Origin: an uncultured Rikenellaceae bacterium
Lineage (GTDB): Bacteria > Bacteroidota > Bacteroidia > Bacteroidales > Rikenellaceae
Direction: 5' to 3'
NCBI GenBank assembly: GCA_944326945.1
Contig: CALVFY010000003.1
Span: 1-64,000 of the forward strand
Length of the DNA stretch: 64,000 bases
Positions 1 to 7,812 of this stretch are shown piece after piece. Each line of letters begins with the position of its first letter. Within the stretch, counting starts at the first letter, position 1. The translations under genes and the position numbers were made by a program. The notes below the pieces were generated by a model. It made no database searches and had not been told where the DNA came from. It worked only from the letters and a program-made list of their open reading frames with translations.

Positions 1-77
1 TGTATCATACATTTGTAAACGTAAAACGTAATGTTATGGAAAGCAGAAATGTAGCAAGAAACACTTTCAAGATTCGG
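1..77. repeat. Left copy of 77-bp direct repeat, candidate attL
   Basis: Bases 1-77 are identical to 32777-32853. The repeat contains 35 bp upstream of the integrase and its first 14 codons. Beyond position 77 the two copies separate, because the right copy has lost the next 180 bp of integrase sequence. The left end of the repeat may lie outside the window. The perfect identity contrasts with the visible mismatches between the two integrase copies further in, which suggests recent site-specific recombination or gene conversion. Calling it an attachment site is an inference. Confidence 0.55.
8..15 (+). promoter_or_regulatory. Integrase promoter -7 element (TACATTTG)
   Basis: TACATTTG fits the Bacteroidetes -7 consensus TAnnTTTG and lies 20 bp before the integrase ATG at 36. 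It sits inside the 77-bp repeat, so its -33 partner is outside the window on the left. At the right-hand copy the element is at 32784-32791, and an imperfect TTG lies 17 bp upstream of it. Confidence 0.45.
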
Positions 78-1280
78 TTTTACACAAAAAATGCGAACCG
101 AAATGGATTGTTGCCTCTCATGGTCAGAATCACCGTCAATGGTGAACGAGTTGAGTTCAGGTCAAATATCGAAATTCCGTCCGAATTATGGTTGCCCAAA
201 GCCGGAATGGCTGCCGGTCGATCAACGTTGGCAAATGAAATCAATAACAACATTCGGAATATCACGGCCAACCTTACCAATATCTACAATCGGTTATTTC
301 TGGCAGGAGAACAAATCACTGCCGAGAAAATCAGAAACGAACATCTCGGCCGCTCTCACTCCGCTCACACGTTATTGGCTATCTTCCGGGAACATAATGA
401 GCGTGAACAGAAACTGTTCGATGTCGGTCGCCGTGCCAAATCGACGTTCAACCGCTACCTGCTCACTTATCGGCGTCTCGAAGAATATCTGAAAACCGAA
501 TATCACTTGTCCGATATAGCCATGAACGAGTTGAATTATGATTTTATATATGGCTTCTCCACCTTCTTATATTCTAAATACAAGGTCGAACGGAACACGG
601 CAATTAAATTAATTCAGATTTTCAGAAAAATAGTCTTACTGGCCAAACGAAACGACATGATTCGAAAAGACCCTTTCGAAGGTTTTAGCCTTGCTCTTGA
701 TAAAGTCGATCCTAACTTTTTGGATGAACCTGAATTACAGGCACTGATGCAGCGAACATTCTATAATGCTCCTCACCTTGAACTGACACGGGATAAATTC
801 ATCTTCTGTTGCTTCACCGGATTGGCATTCTGCGATGTTGAGAAATTACTAAAGTCGGAAATAAAAGAGTTCTTCGATGGTCAATTGTGGATACTGACTG
901 AAAGACAAAAAACTCATATCAAAGTAAAGGTTCCTCTATTGGATGCTGCCAATGCAATCTATCATAAGTATCTACACTCACGGGACGATGAATTGTTATT
1001 CCCATCTTCTAATCATCAGAACATTAACAGACATTTGAAAACGATTGCTTTGTACTGTAATATTCAAAAAAATCTGACTTTCCACATGGCCCGGCATACG
1101 TTCGGAACGACCGTTACCACTCTGCATGGAGTTGATTTGCGGGAGGTTTCTAAAATGATGGGACATACCAATACAAAAATGACGGAACATTATGCCCGTG
1201 TTTTGGATAAAAAATTAAGCAGTACGATGATCGAGTTGAATAAGCAGACATCCTCTTTACAAAAATCTTTCCAGATATAA
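36..1280 (+). CDS. Tyrosine recombinase, phage/element integrase
   Basis: A 414-residue site-specific recombinase that presumably integrates and excises the element spanning most of the first 33 kb. The N-terminal 100 residues resemble the arm-binding domain of Bacteroidetes integrases, followed by a SAM-like core-binding domain (about 110-215) and the catalytic domain. Visible catalytic elements are the HMARHTFG box (His-x-x-Arg) near residue 350 and the MGHTNTKMTEHYARV box with the nucleophilic Tyr near 387. The first catalytic Arg is not in its usual place: the motif reads TGLAFCDV, a known peculiarity of several Bacteroidetes integrases such as IntDOT. ATG at 36 is supported by the -7 element 20 bp upstream. 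A decayed paralogue lies at 32815-33237. The ORF6N gene follows after 24 bp. Confidence 0.93.
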   Translation: MESRNVARNTFKIRFYTKNANRNGLLPLMVRITVNGERVEFRSNIEIPSELWLPKAGMAAGRSTLANEINNNIRNITANLTNIYNRLFLAGEQITAEKIRNEHLGRSHSAHTLLAIFREHNEREQKLFDVGRRAKSTFNRYLLTYRRLEEYLKTEYHLSDIAMNELNYDFIYGFSTFLYSKYKVERNTAIKLIQIFRKIVLLAKRNDMIRKDPFEGFSLALDKVDPNFLDEPELQALMQRTFYNAPHLELTRDKFIFCCFTGLAFCDVEKLLKSEIKEFFDGQLWILTERQKTHIKVKVPLLDAANAIYHKYLHSRDDELLFPSSNHQNINRHLKTIALYCNIQKNLTFHMARHTFGTTVTTLHGVDLREVSKMMGHTNTKMTEHYARVLDKKLSSTMIELNKQTSSLQKSFQI

Positions 1281-1304
1281 CAACCTATTTCTAACCTTAC
1301 TTAT

Positions 1305-1868
1305 ATGGAACCAACCATCATCCAAAACAAGATTTACGAGATAAGGGGCCAGCGTGTAATGCTGGACTTTGACCTGGCTGCGTTATATCAGGTAGAAACC
1401 CGAACACTCAAACAGACCGTTCGTCGTAATATAGAGCGATTCCCTGAAGATTTTATGTTTGAACTCTCCGAAACAGAATTTAACATGCTGAAAAACAATT
1501 TGAGGTCACAATTTGTGACCTCAAACAAAGGAGGGATCAGATATATGCCTTTTGCATTCACAGAACAAGGCGTGTCGATGTTATCTGCCGTTTTGAAAAG
1601 TCCTATCGCCATTCAGACCAGTATCGCCATTATGCGAGCTTTCGTGGCCATGCGCCAACTTTTGACCTTTCCAGTCGACAGTAAGGTCGAACAACTAACC
1701 GATGAAATCAACAAGCTGAAAGAATATGTAGAGGAAGTTTTTGCCGATCAAAACGACATCAACGAGGATACCCGGATTCAGTTAGAGTTAATCAATCAAA
1801 CGTTGGCCGAATTGCAGGTTAAACATAGATCAACTCCTGCGCGTCCGATCGGATTCAAAAAGCAATAA
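1305..1868 (+). CDS. ORF6N domain protein
   Basis: A 187-residue protein whose first 120 residues match the ORF6N domain: an N-terminal [21 protein letters not shown] motif region, then a [11 protein letters not shown] segment and [18 protein letters not shown]6N/KilA-N-type domains occur in phage and mobile-element proteins of Bacteroidetes and are thought to bind DNA. A lysine- and glutamate-rich coiled-coil tail follows (about 130-170). It is co-oriented with the integrase 24 bp upstream and followed by a terminator, so the two probably form one left-end unit. Its exact role (regulator or antirepressor-like) cannot be told from sequence. Confidence 0.88.
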   Translation: MEPTIIQNKIYEIRGQRVMLDFDLAALYQVETRTLKQTVRRNIERFPEDFMFELSETEFNMLKNNLRSQFVTSNKGGIRYMPFAFTEQGVSMLSAVLKSPIAIQTSIAIMRAFVAMRQLLTFPVDSKVEQLTDEINKLKEYVEEVFADQNDINEDTRIQLELINQTLAELQVKHRSTPARPIGFKKQ

Positions 1869-1894
1869 CGCATCAATTACTTTGAGCTGGCATA

Positions 1895-1938
1895 TAAAGA
1901 GGGGCTGTCTTAAATCGTGAGACAGCCCTCTTTATAAA
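1895..1938 (+). terminator. Terminator after ORF6N gene
   Basis: Inverted repeat with arms 1895-1910 and 1919-1934. The stem is about 15 bp with one bulged G and a loop of about 8 nt, containing GGCTGTCT paired with AGACAGCC and followed by TTTATAAA. It lies 27 bp after the ORF6N stop and before the convergent tail-fibre gene, so it can serve both strands. Confidence 0.7.
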
Positions 1939-2038
1939 GGGTAAACGCCCCTATGGATGTGCAACCCCGCAGCATTGCCCTCTTTTACCATTAGGCCCCG
2001 CAGCGCCCAAATTTATTGGTGGCATTTACCGAAAAAAG

Positions 2039-3376
2039 TTATCGTTTGATTTTCATCTTGCAATTCATAAACTGAACATGGTAACTGATGGTCCCTCCAT
2101 CGAGCGTTTGTTTGACAAGTGCCCGAAATTCACTGATCGGCCCCATTTTCCAATGAACATAATTAAAATACGTAGTGTCACTGTAAGCCAGACACAGCCC
2201 CAGATTTACCGACGCATAGAAATCACTGCGAGAGGTTCGTTCGTCGGATAATTTCATCCTGTTGCGGCTTCCGCTAATCTTTAGTTTCGTATCGACTTTG
2301 ATCCCTGAACCGATATTCTGAATCGGCAGCACGGTATATTGTGATGAATTTAGTGCCTGATAACGAATGTAGACAAACCTGCGCACGATCATCTCCAAAT
2401 CATACGGCAGCTTTATCCATTCTCCGTAGTAAACTCCGGGAACAAGGGAACTGAGAGGTAATGGAACCAACATCTTCGGGGTCCATGTTATTCCTCCATC
2501 TTCTACGTTGAATACAGTCTTGCCTGGATATACCGCACTTGAACTGTAATCACGTTCATCGCCGACAATATGATAACTCTTTTGTTTCTGTGCCCACCCT
2601 GCGTTTCGGTTGCTATTTGAAGGTTTATAACGGCGTGTATTACAACGCGCAAAGGCAACCGACCAATTATCTTTATAGGTATTAAAGTATTCCAAAGAAC
2701 ACATAGGACGGAAGTACAGGTCTCCGTTAATGATCGGTTGGGTCTCGTTGTAGAAAATATTGCTTCGGGTTTGGTGCCGTAAGATCACTCTTAATTGTAA
2801 TGGAGGCATTGCAGGGATTCCTAACGAACTTCCGCCACCAGTGGATGGTACAAACAATTTATTGGTATTGGGATCAATCTTAACCTCAACATTGTCAGAG
2901 GAGCTTTTAGGCGACGCCTTGATTCCTCCTAATCCCCCTTCAGAAGCCGCAGGTAAGGTATAACCGTTTTGTAAATCGTTGTAATCGCCGCTCGTGGCGA
3001 CGGCAGCCAATTCTGGAGCTTCTGTCAGATCTGAATATTTTCCGCTGGTAGCAACCGGTGCCAATGTAGGAAGTACCGGATAGGACGGGACATAAAGTTT
3101 GTGGGTTTGAGGGTCAATTTTGGCCTCAATAGTATCTCTTGTTCCACGTGTCGCAGCGTTGATGCCTCCCAGCACTTCGACGGTGGCAGCAGGCAAAGTA
3201 AACTCCCGGTATGGCAAGTTGTTCCATGCCGTGCTTCCGTCACCGATTTTACATTTACCCGTATCGGTTTCATAACCTGGCTCTCCTGAAGCAAGAATTG
3301 GGTTAAGCGCACGCCATTTCATCGCTGTATCACGCCGAAATTGCAGCTTTGATATTATGGTGATCGTATTGTCCAT
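2039..3376 (-). CDS. Phage tail fibre / receptor-binding protein (distal)
   Basis: 445 residues. The first 55 residues (ILASGEPGYETDTGKCKIGDG) match the N-terminal virion-attachment fold found in Mtd-like phage fibres (LKRGEPGYETDTGKxKxGDG family). Two imperfect 38-residue repeats follow, each starting LPAA and ending KLxVPS (about residues 58-97 and 142-180). They are separated by ATSGxYxDL repeats typical of tail fibres. The C-terminal 250 residues are unique and presumably bind the receptor. It is the last gene of the late minus-strand block and has a paralogous N-terminus in the gene before it. No diversity-generating retroelement is nearby. Confidence 0.82.
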   Translation of the reverse strand: MDNTITIISKLQFRRDTAMKWRALNPILASGEPGYETDTGKCKIGDGSTAWNNLPYREFTLPAATVEVLGGINAATRGTRDTIEAKIDPQTHKLYVPSYPVLPTLAPVATSGKYSDLTEAPELAAVATSGDYNDLQNGYTLPAASEGGLGGIKASPKSSSDNVEVKIDPNTNKLFVPSTGGGSSLGIPAMPPLQLRVILRHQTRSNIFYNETQPIINGDLYFRPMCSLEYFNTYKDNWSVAFARCNTRRYKPSNSNRNAGWAQKQKSYHIVGDERDYSSSAVYPGKTVFNVEDGGITWTPKMLVPLPLSSLVPGVYYGEWIKLPYDLEMIVRRFVYIRYQALNSSQYTVLPIQNIGSGIKVDTKLKISGSRNRMKLSDERTSRSDFYASVNLGLCLAYSDTTYFNYVHWKMGPISEFRALVKQTLDGGTISYHVQFMNCKMKIKR

Positions 3377-3388
3377 TGATACCGTTCG

Positions 3389-4546
3389 TTATGCGTTACC
3401 ACCGTCCAAAATGAACGTATTGTTTTCATCTTCCAGATAGGCTTTCACACGAGTTATCGTAAAATAGAGGTTGCTTCCCTCTTTCAGATCTGAAGTGCTT
3501 TTGGCAGCCAGGGCCGTATCGAAGCGGTTTTGCGTGAAATAGACATTTGTTGTTCCTTCGGCGATGTCATCCGTCGAAAGTACGACTACACCAACTTTCC
3601 CGTTTACCGAAAGAACGGCATTTGCAGGAACAGGGACACGTTTCCAATTCTCCAATACTTTCGGATCATCACCTGCCAGGATAAACATGCCCGGTGTACC
3701 ATCACTCCGTAGACAGACATCGCCTTTTTGTGCATTGAGAGCTAACATTGTATCGTCGGATTCCGCCTCAAACGTATCTGTAATGACGAGCTGGGGCATG
3801 ATCGACGTATCGAGTTTGCCATCGGCCCCGACCACGGGAATCTGCCCGGCGGCATTGCCAGCATTTTTAGAGGCGGCTGAACCTGCATCGGTGATCTTCG
3901 CCAAAGTCAAATCGGGAATATCCTCTGCGGTAACAGCTTCCGTTCCTGTAATGATACCTTTCGCATTGACAGTTACTTTCAGATAGGTCCCGGCCGTCAC
4001 TCCGCTATTCTTCAACACAGCGGCGATAGACGCCGGAGCCGATCCATCGAACGTCGTGCTGCCTGTTACATCGCCCGATAAGGAGATCGCACGAGGTGTC
4101 GTCAGTTTGTCGGCTTTCAGGGCCTTATCTACATAACCGGTTTCTTTACCCGCACCTTCCTCTTTAGCATAATCTGATGCCTGCATCAGAGTACCGACAT
4201 TCAAACCGTCAGTCGTGATCAGTTGCTGCCACGACTTTTGCTGTGAAGCATTCTGGACAAGCACAAATAATTGTGGAGGATTCACTGTATCGTAAATCCA
4301 TATATCACCTATCTGTGCCTCCAGCTCCAAAATATCCATATTGCCGGGTTGATGATCTCCATGATAGACGCGCTTACGATTCACCGTAGGGAGCAACACC
4401 CATTCCGTCACACCATCCCCCACTTTAATTTCTCGGGTATCAGTAGCATAACCGAACTCTCCTTTTAACAATACAGGATTCTGGGAAGCCCAATTTGTGG
4501 CCGTGTCGTTGCGAACAATAATTTTCGCTTTTAATGTATTATCCAT
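3389..4546 (-). CDS. Phage tail fibre protein (proximal)
   Basis: 385 residues with the same N-terminal attachment module as the downstream fibre (PVLLKGEFGYATDTREIKVGDG, residues about 24-46). It then has fibre-like low-complexity segments such as LSGDVTGSTTFDGSAPASIAAVLK, VNGKVGVVVLSTDDIAEGTTNVYFT and LYFTITRV, all common in tail fibres and baseplate proteins. The C-terminus reads FILDGGNA, a short ending shared with the 111-residue protein just upstream. It lies 12 bp from both neighbours in the operon. It is probably a structural spike or fibre that works with the 445-residue protein. Confidence 0.8.
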   Translation of the reverse strand: MDNTLKAKIIVRNDTATNWASQNPVLLKGEFGYATDTREIKVGDGVTEWVLLPTVNRKRVYHGDHQPGNMDILELEAQIGDIWIYDTVNPPQLFVLVQNASQQKSWQQLITTDGLNVGTLMQASDYAKEEGAGKETGYVDKALKADKLTTPRAISLSGDVTGSTTFDGSAPASIAAVLKNSGVTAGTYLKVTVNAKGIITGTEAVTAEDIPDLTLAKITDAGSAASKNAGNAAGQIPVVGADGKLDTSIMPQLVITDTFEAESDDTMLALNAQKGDVCLRSDGTPGMFILAGDDPKVLENWKRVPVPANAVLSVNGKVGVVVLSTDDIAEGTTNVYFTQNRFDTALAAKSTSDLKEGSNLYFTITRVKAYLEDENNTFILDGGNA

Positions 4547-4558
4547 AATTTTAATTTG

Positions 4559-4894
4559 TTATGCGTTACCGCCGTCAATAATTTGTATTTGATTGTAGTC
4601 CGATCCCACGACGTAGTAGTGCAGGTCGGTTTGGTTCCATTTATAGAGTTTATTTGTTGTTTCATCCAAATAGAGCACGGCATCATTACCGATAGTCGGG
4701 AACTCCAGATAGGAAGAAAAGCGACGAATACCACCGGCAGGCACGCCCGTATCTTCTTCTCTTAACCACCAGTTCCCATTTTCTCCAATGTGAGGCGTGG
4801 CCCCATCAATTCCGATATGGGTCAGAAAGTCAAAACAAAGTCGGTGATCTTCTACCGCTAAACCTTCTTGTTTGAATGAACACAGTATTATCAT
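4559..4894 (-). CDS. Small virion protein ending in DGGNA, fibre-associated
   Basis: 111 residues of unknown function. The second half contains NDAVLYLDETTNKLYKWN, a pattern seen in short segments of Bacteroidetes tail-fibre proteins, and the protein ends IIDGGNA like the fibre downstream. Its start overlaps the stop of the 132-residue gene by 1 bp, which indicates translational coupling. Position in the late operon suggests a tail or baseplate component, which is an inference. Confidence 0.65.
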   Translation of the reverse strand: MIILCSFKQEGLAVEDHRLCFDFLTHIGIDGATPHIGENGNWWLREEDTGVPAGGIRRFSSYLEFPTIGNDAVLYLDETTNKLYKWNQTDLHYYVVGSDYNQIQIIDGGNA

Positions 4895-5292
4895 TATTTC
4901 CTTATATCTCTTACCTTGACAAGCGGTATCGTTCGCCGCTCGCCTTTCATAATTACTCCAGTCTCTTTGTGTCGTAATTCGACGGTCAAAACAATTTCAC
5001 CCTCCTGCATTCCTTCTGTCGCTGATGCAGGAATGTTGACAGCGAAATGTGAGGCGTCGATGCGGCGGATCGTAAGTTGTCCTGTTTCGGGTGCCGTCGA
5101 TGCGACGACTGCCCGGCCCCGCACGGCGGTCGAGATTTTCGCCGAAAGTTCGTACCCCGACAGATCGTCCAGCCACTCGTCGGGTATCTCATCGGGCCAT
5201 ACCTCCGGGAGGTCTATACCGTCCCGGATCGCCGTGTATAGAACAGCGAAGTCTGTCCCGATTATGATTGCCCGTTTCCTGTCTTTCATCAT
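4894..5292 (-). CDS. Hypothetical late phage protein (BppU-like position)
   Basis: 132 residues, unrecognised. It starts MMKDRKRAIIIGTDFAVLY and is predicted soluble, with several beta-strand-like segments such as GQLTIRRIDASHFAVNIPA and GEIVLTVELRHKETGVIM. That resembles small baseplate or upper-fibre domains, but no family can be named. It overlaps the spanin-like gene upstream by 4 bp and the fibre-associated gene downstream by 1 bp. Confidence 0.6.
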   Translation of the reverse strand: MMKDRKRAIIIGTDFAVLYTAIRDGIDLPEVWPDEIPDEWLDDLSGYELSAKISTAVRGRAVVASTAPETGQLTIRRIDASHFAVNIPASATEGMQEGEIVLTVELRHKETGVIMKGERRTIPLVKVRDIRK

Positions 5293-5780
5293 TTAAGTCT
5301 CCTTTTCTCGATCCATAACAATACCAGGACACCGACAATGCCCCATGCCACTTTACCGGATATATTCCAAAACTTTTCCCACCACGAAAGAAGCATCCGC
5401 ACAGGAACCTCAACCCGCTCTATGCGCACCCCTGCGGTGTCGATCTCCGTGCGGTGTTCCGTCTCCTTTACAGGGACGAATGCAGGAAGTTCCACCGGTT
5501 TGTTGGCGAGCGTATGAAAAAGCGATCCGTCCGCCCGGATCACGGCATCGGAAAGTGCGACCGTCGTTTCCAGGTGAGAGGAATCCTGCCGCACCGTCTC
5601 CCGGCTCTCCGCGGGTACAGGCACATAGATCGTCGTGTCGCGTACCCGTTCGACGATTTCCACCTGCCGCACGATCCGCACGCTGTCGGCCCGCTGGCTC
5701 TGTACGACTGCCCGGCAGATTCCGCAGGATGATAACAGCATGACCGCGGCCACGATAAGGATATGATATTCCACTTTCAT
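5289..5780 (-). CDS. Candidate unimolecular spanin (lipoprotein with C-terminal TM)
   Basis: From the ATG at 5780 the protein is 163 residues. It starts MKVEYHILIVAAVMLLSSCG, a short lipoprotein signal with the lipid Cys at about residue 19. A charged, helix-prone and Val/Glu-rich periplasmic stretch follows. A single hydrophobic segment near the end (WGIVGVLVLLWI, residues about 145-158) is followed by positive charges EKRRLK. A lipidated N-terminus plus a C-terminal transmembrane anchor is the known layout of unimolecular spanins such as T1 gp11, which join outer and inner membranes during lysis. It lies next to the lysozyme and holin-like genes. The function is inferred from topology only. 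Confidence 0.6.
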   Translation of the reverse strand: MKVEYHILIVAAVMLLSSCGICRAVVQSQRADSVRIVRQVEIVERVRDTTIYVPVPAESRETVRQDSSHLETTVALSDAVIRADGSLFHTLANKPVELPAFVPVKETEHRTEIDTAGVRIERVEVPVRMLLSWWEKFWNISGKVAWGIVGVLVLLWIEKRRLK

Positions 5781-6229
5781 ATCGCGCCATAATATTTCGT
5801 GAAAGCATACCATTTGCGCGTCGGCAAATAGTCCGGGTCATCCTCATGGGCATAGGCTTCCATTTCGAAAGCAGAGGCGTGATAGGCGGCGTCGTTCCAC
5901 TTTTCCCGTGCATCTCCTTTCAGAATGTGATAGAGGTACGATACGGCCCATTCCGCACCGTACATCAGATAATAAGTGAGAGGCACAGCACACAACCACC
6001 AGCAGGATACATGACCGCCACAAAGGGCAACAATACCCGCAATCAATATCCAAAGGACAAGACCGAGCAACAGGCATTCCCAATACTGTTTTATGTGTGT
6101 GCCTTCATGTCTTTTCGATATGTCCGTCAGGCTCTTGTTTTTGGTTATGACAGTCCCGAAAAACATCATGGTTCGGAATTTCCCAAACAGCAGGAGTTGA
6201 GCTAACCCCGATTGATAAAAGATCAGCAT
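5777..6229 (-). CDS. Membrane protein with HExxH motif, lysis-region metallopeptidase-like
   Basis: 150 residues. His41-Glu-Gly-Thr-His45 forms an HExxH zinc-binding motif at the end of an N-terminal region (SLTDISKRHEGTHIKQYW). Two hydrophobic segments follow (about 53-73 and 77-93). A second conserved-looking acidic motif, FEMEAYAHEDDPDYL (about 120-134), could supply the third zinc ligand. Proteins of this shape (a histidine motif, two TMs, then FExEAYA) are common in Bacteroidetes phages and chromosomes, with no function known to me. Here the gene sits between the GH73 lysozyme (7-bp overlap) and the spanin-like gene (4-bp overlap), so a role in envelope breakdown is plausible. Confidence 0.65.
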   Translation of the reverse strand: MLIFYQSGLAQLLLFGKFRTMMFFGTVITKNKSLTDISKRHEGTHIKQYWECLLLGLVLWILIAGIVALCGGHVSCWWLCAVPLTYYLMYGAEWAVSYLYHILKGDAREKWNDAAYHASAFEMEAYAHEDDPDYLPTRKWYAFTKYYGAI

Positions 6230-6723
6230 TTTTGTAAGGTTTTAGATATGGATAAAATAGATTGGGCGTAGACTTCGGGCCTGGCCGTGCAATATCCGGC
6301 CCGTGCTATCTCCAGCGCGAAACGGTACACATCTCCGGCCCACTCCCATGCCGCCCGGTAACGTGGCAGGGACAAGACTGCAAAATGATCTTTCAGGCAT
6401 TCCTGCACGCTGGGATAATCTCTGAAATAGCGGGTGACGATATATTTGTAACGTCCGTCCGGCAGTCGTGTGATCGACTGTACGGACGGGAACCTTCCGG
6501 ACTGTTTGTCGTCCTTAAAATATTCGGTCGTTGTTTTCAGCTGAACCGCACCGTGCCAGTCTTTCCCTGCGGTAATGCCAAAGAGGTTATTGCCGATGGC
6601 GGCCTTTCCCCAGCCGGTTTCCAGCGCAGCCTGAGCCGCGACAAACAACGGGTTCAACCCCGTTTCTTTCGAGACGGCCTCAATGTCGGGATAGTATTTT
6701 CCTTTAAACTCTTTCGGTGTCAT
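6223..6723 (-). CDS. Phage endolysin, GH73 glucosaminidase / FlgJ-like
   Basis: 166 residues with the GH73 (glucosaminidase) fold. AAQAALETGWG contains the likely catalytic Glu35, followed by NNLFGITAGKDW, TTEYF and a late YRxYPSxxECLKDH-like region (YFRDYPSVQECLKDHFAVL). Family members cut the N-acetylglucosaminyl linkage of peptidoglycan. There is no signal peptide, so export depends on the holin-like protein encoded immediately upstream, whose gene overlaps this one by 20 bp. This is the muralytic enzyme of the lysis cassette. Confidence 0.88.
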   Translation of the reverse strand: MTPKEFKGKYYPDIEAVSKETGLNPLFVAAQAALETGWGKAAIGNNLFGITAGKDWHGAVQLKTTTEYFKDDKQSGRFPSVQSITRLPDGRYKYIVTRYFRDYPSVQECLKDHFAVLSLPRYRAAWEWAGDVYRFALEIARAGYCTARPEVYAQSILSISKTLQKC

Positions 6724-7252
6724 GGTTTACAGATTTTTCGAGCAACTCTTTCAATGTATCTGCCTTTGCCTGTCTTTTGTCTGCACTCTCCTTGATCGAA
6801 TTGTATTGTGACAACAGGCGTCCGATCTCTTTCGGGTCTCGCGTATCGGCCAGCAGCGCGAGTAGGTCGGTCATTTTCACGGCAGAGGATTTGATCGCGG
6901 CCAGATTCTCCCGCACGCTACGCAGCTCGGTATAGACCGTCGCCAACCCCGCCAGCGCAGAGCCATACGGCAGCGAATAGACCCCGAACAGGATGGCCAG
7001 CAGATCGACCAGCATCAACATACCTGTCACGCGGGCATAGTCGCCGAATTTGGAAAACGACCGTCTGATCCCGTGGCTGTCTTTGGGTATCTTCAGCTTT
7101 TTCGCTTTCCGAATCCCCGTCTGATAGTCGATGTAAACGGCTACGCCCATAACGAACCATACCACAACAACCAGCAGAATCGCTCTGCGAAGTACATGCG
7201 CTTCCATGCCGCTCAATTCGATTAAAAACTCCATCATCTTGTTTGTCATCAT
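6704..7252 (-). CDS. Holin-like membrane protein
   Basis: 182 residues from ATG 7252. Two hydrophobic segments (VLRRAILLVVVVWFVMGVAVYI near 20-41, and MLMLVDLLAILFGVYSLPY near 80-100) are followed by a long helical, charged tail (residues 110-182) rich in Lys, Glu and Asp. Size and topology resemble the phage holin families of Bacteroidetes, and the gene lies directly before the GH73 lysozyme. The ATG overlaps the preceding stop codon (ATGA). Function is inferred from context. Confidence 0.65.
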   Translation of the reverse strand: MMTNKMMEFLIELSGMEAHVLRRAILLVVVVWFVMGVAVYIDYQTGIRKAKKLKIPKDSHGIRRSFSKFGDYARVTGMLMLVDLLAILFGVYSLPYGSALAGLATVYTELRSVRENLAAIKSSAVKMTDLLALLADTRDPKEIGRLLSQYNSIKESADKRQAKADTLKELLEKSVNHDTERV

Positions 7253-7812
7253 GCTTTTCCTCCGTCTAAATTGATACTTAACACCGAATGCCCGGGCCAC
7301 GGTTCCACTTCATAGGAAGGGCGGGATTCCGGACGATAGAAGCGAAATAACAGTTCGGCCAGGACGCCGGCATCCGCCATTAATTTTTGAGAGTAGACCG
7401 CGACCCAGTCTGCCAGCCCCACCGAAACGTACCATTCCCGAAGTACGTAATCGCAGAGCATGGCCGCCGATGCCCGGTCTAACTCCTGCAAATCGTGATC
7501 GGAATAGAGACGATGCCCCTCTCTCGATAGCCTGGCCACGATAGTAATACTACATTGGGATTCCTTATCCGGGTGTTTTCCTCTATCAGGAATGATCCGG
7601 CGAAAACGTCGCTGTAATTCGGTAAAGGCGGCATACAACCGATCATCGAAAAACGGTCGTTCATCCTCGGTCATGGCATATTGATCGAACAGGCTCTCGC
7701 CCGTGTCACCTGTCATGGTTCGGGCATTGTACGCCGTTTGTCCGCATACGGCGGCAAACAGGTCGTCTTTCTCCCAAAACAGGCGTATGGTTCTATGTTC
7801 TGTCTCTGTCAT
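7249..7812 (-). CDS. Hypothetical neck/tail-completion-region protein
   Basis: 187 residues from the ATG at 7812, which overlaps the upstream stop as ATGA. It is unrecognised, predicted soluble and mostly helical, with several Trp and Tyr residues in the second half (VLREWYVSVGLADWVAVYSQKL). It ends SINLDGGKA, similar to the DGGNA endings of two fibre-region proteins. Its place after the adaptor-like gene and before the lysis genes suggests a neck or tail component. Confidence 0.6.
   Translation of the reverse strand: MTETEHRTIRLFWEKDDLFAAVCGQTAYNARTMTGDTGESLFDQYAMTEDERPFFDDRLYAAFTELQRRFRRIIPDRGKHPDKESQCSITIVARLSREGHRLYSDHDLQELDRASAAMLCDYVLREWYVSVGLADWVAVYSQKLMADAGVLAELLFRFYRPESRPSYEVEPWPGHSVLSINLDGGKA

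Noticed and set aside
1940..2035. tRNA-like sequence after the ORF6N terminator (GC-rich blocks and a TAATGGTAAAAG D-arm-like word on the minus strand)
   Set aside because: No anticodon arm, acceptor pairing or T-arm can be formed; treated as non-coding spacer.
2039..4546. Diversity-generating retroelement driving variation of Mtd-like fibres
   Set aside because: No reverse transcriptase, template repeat or accessory gene is present anywhere in the window.
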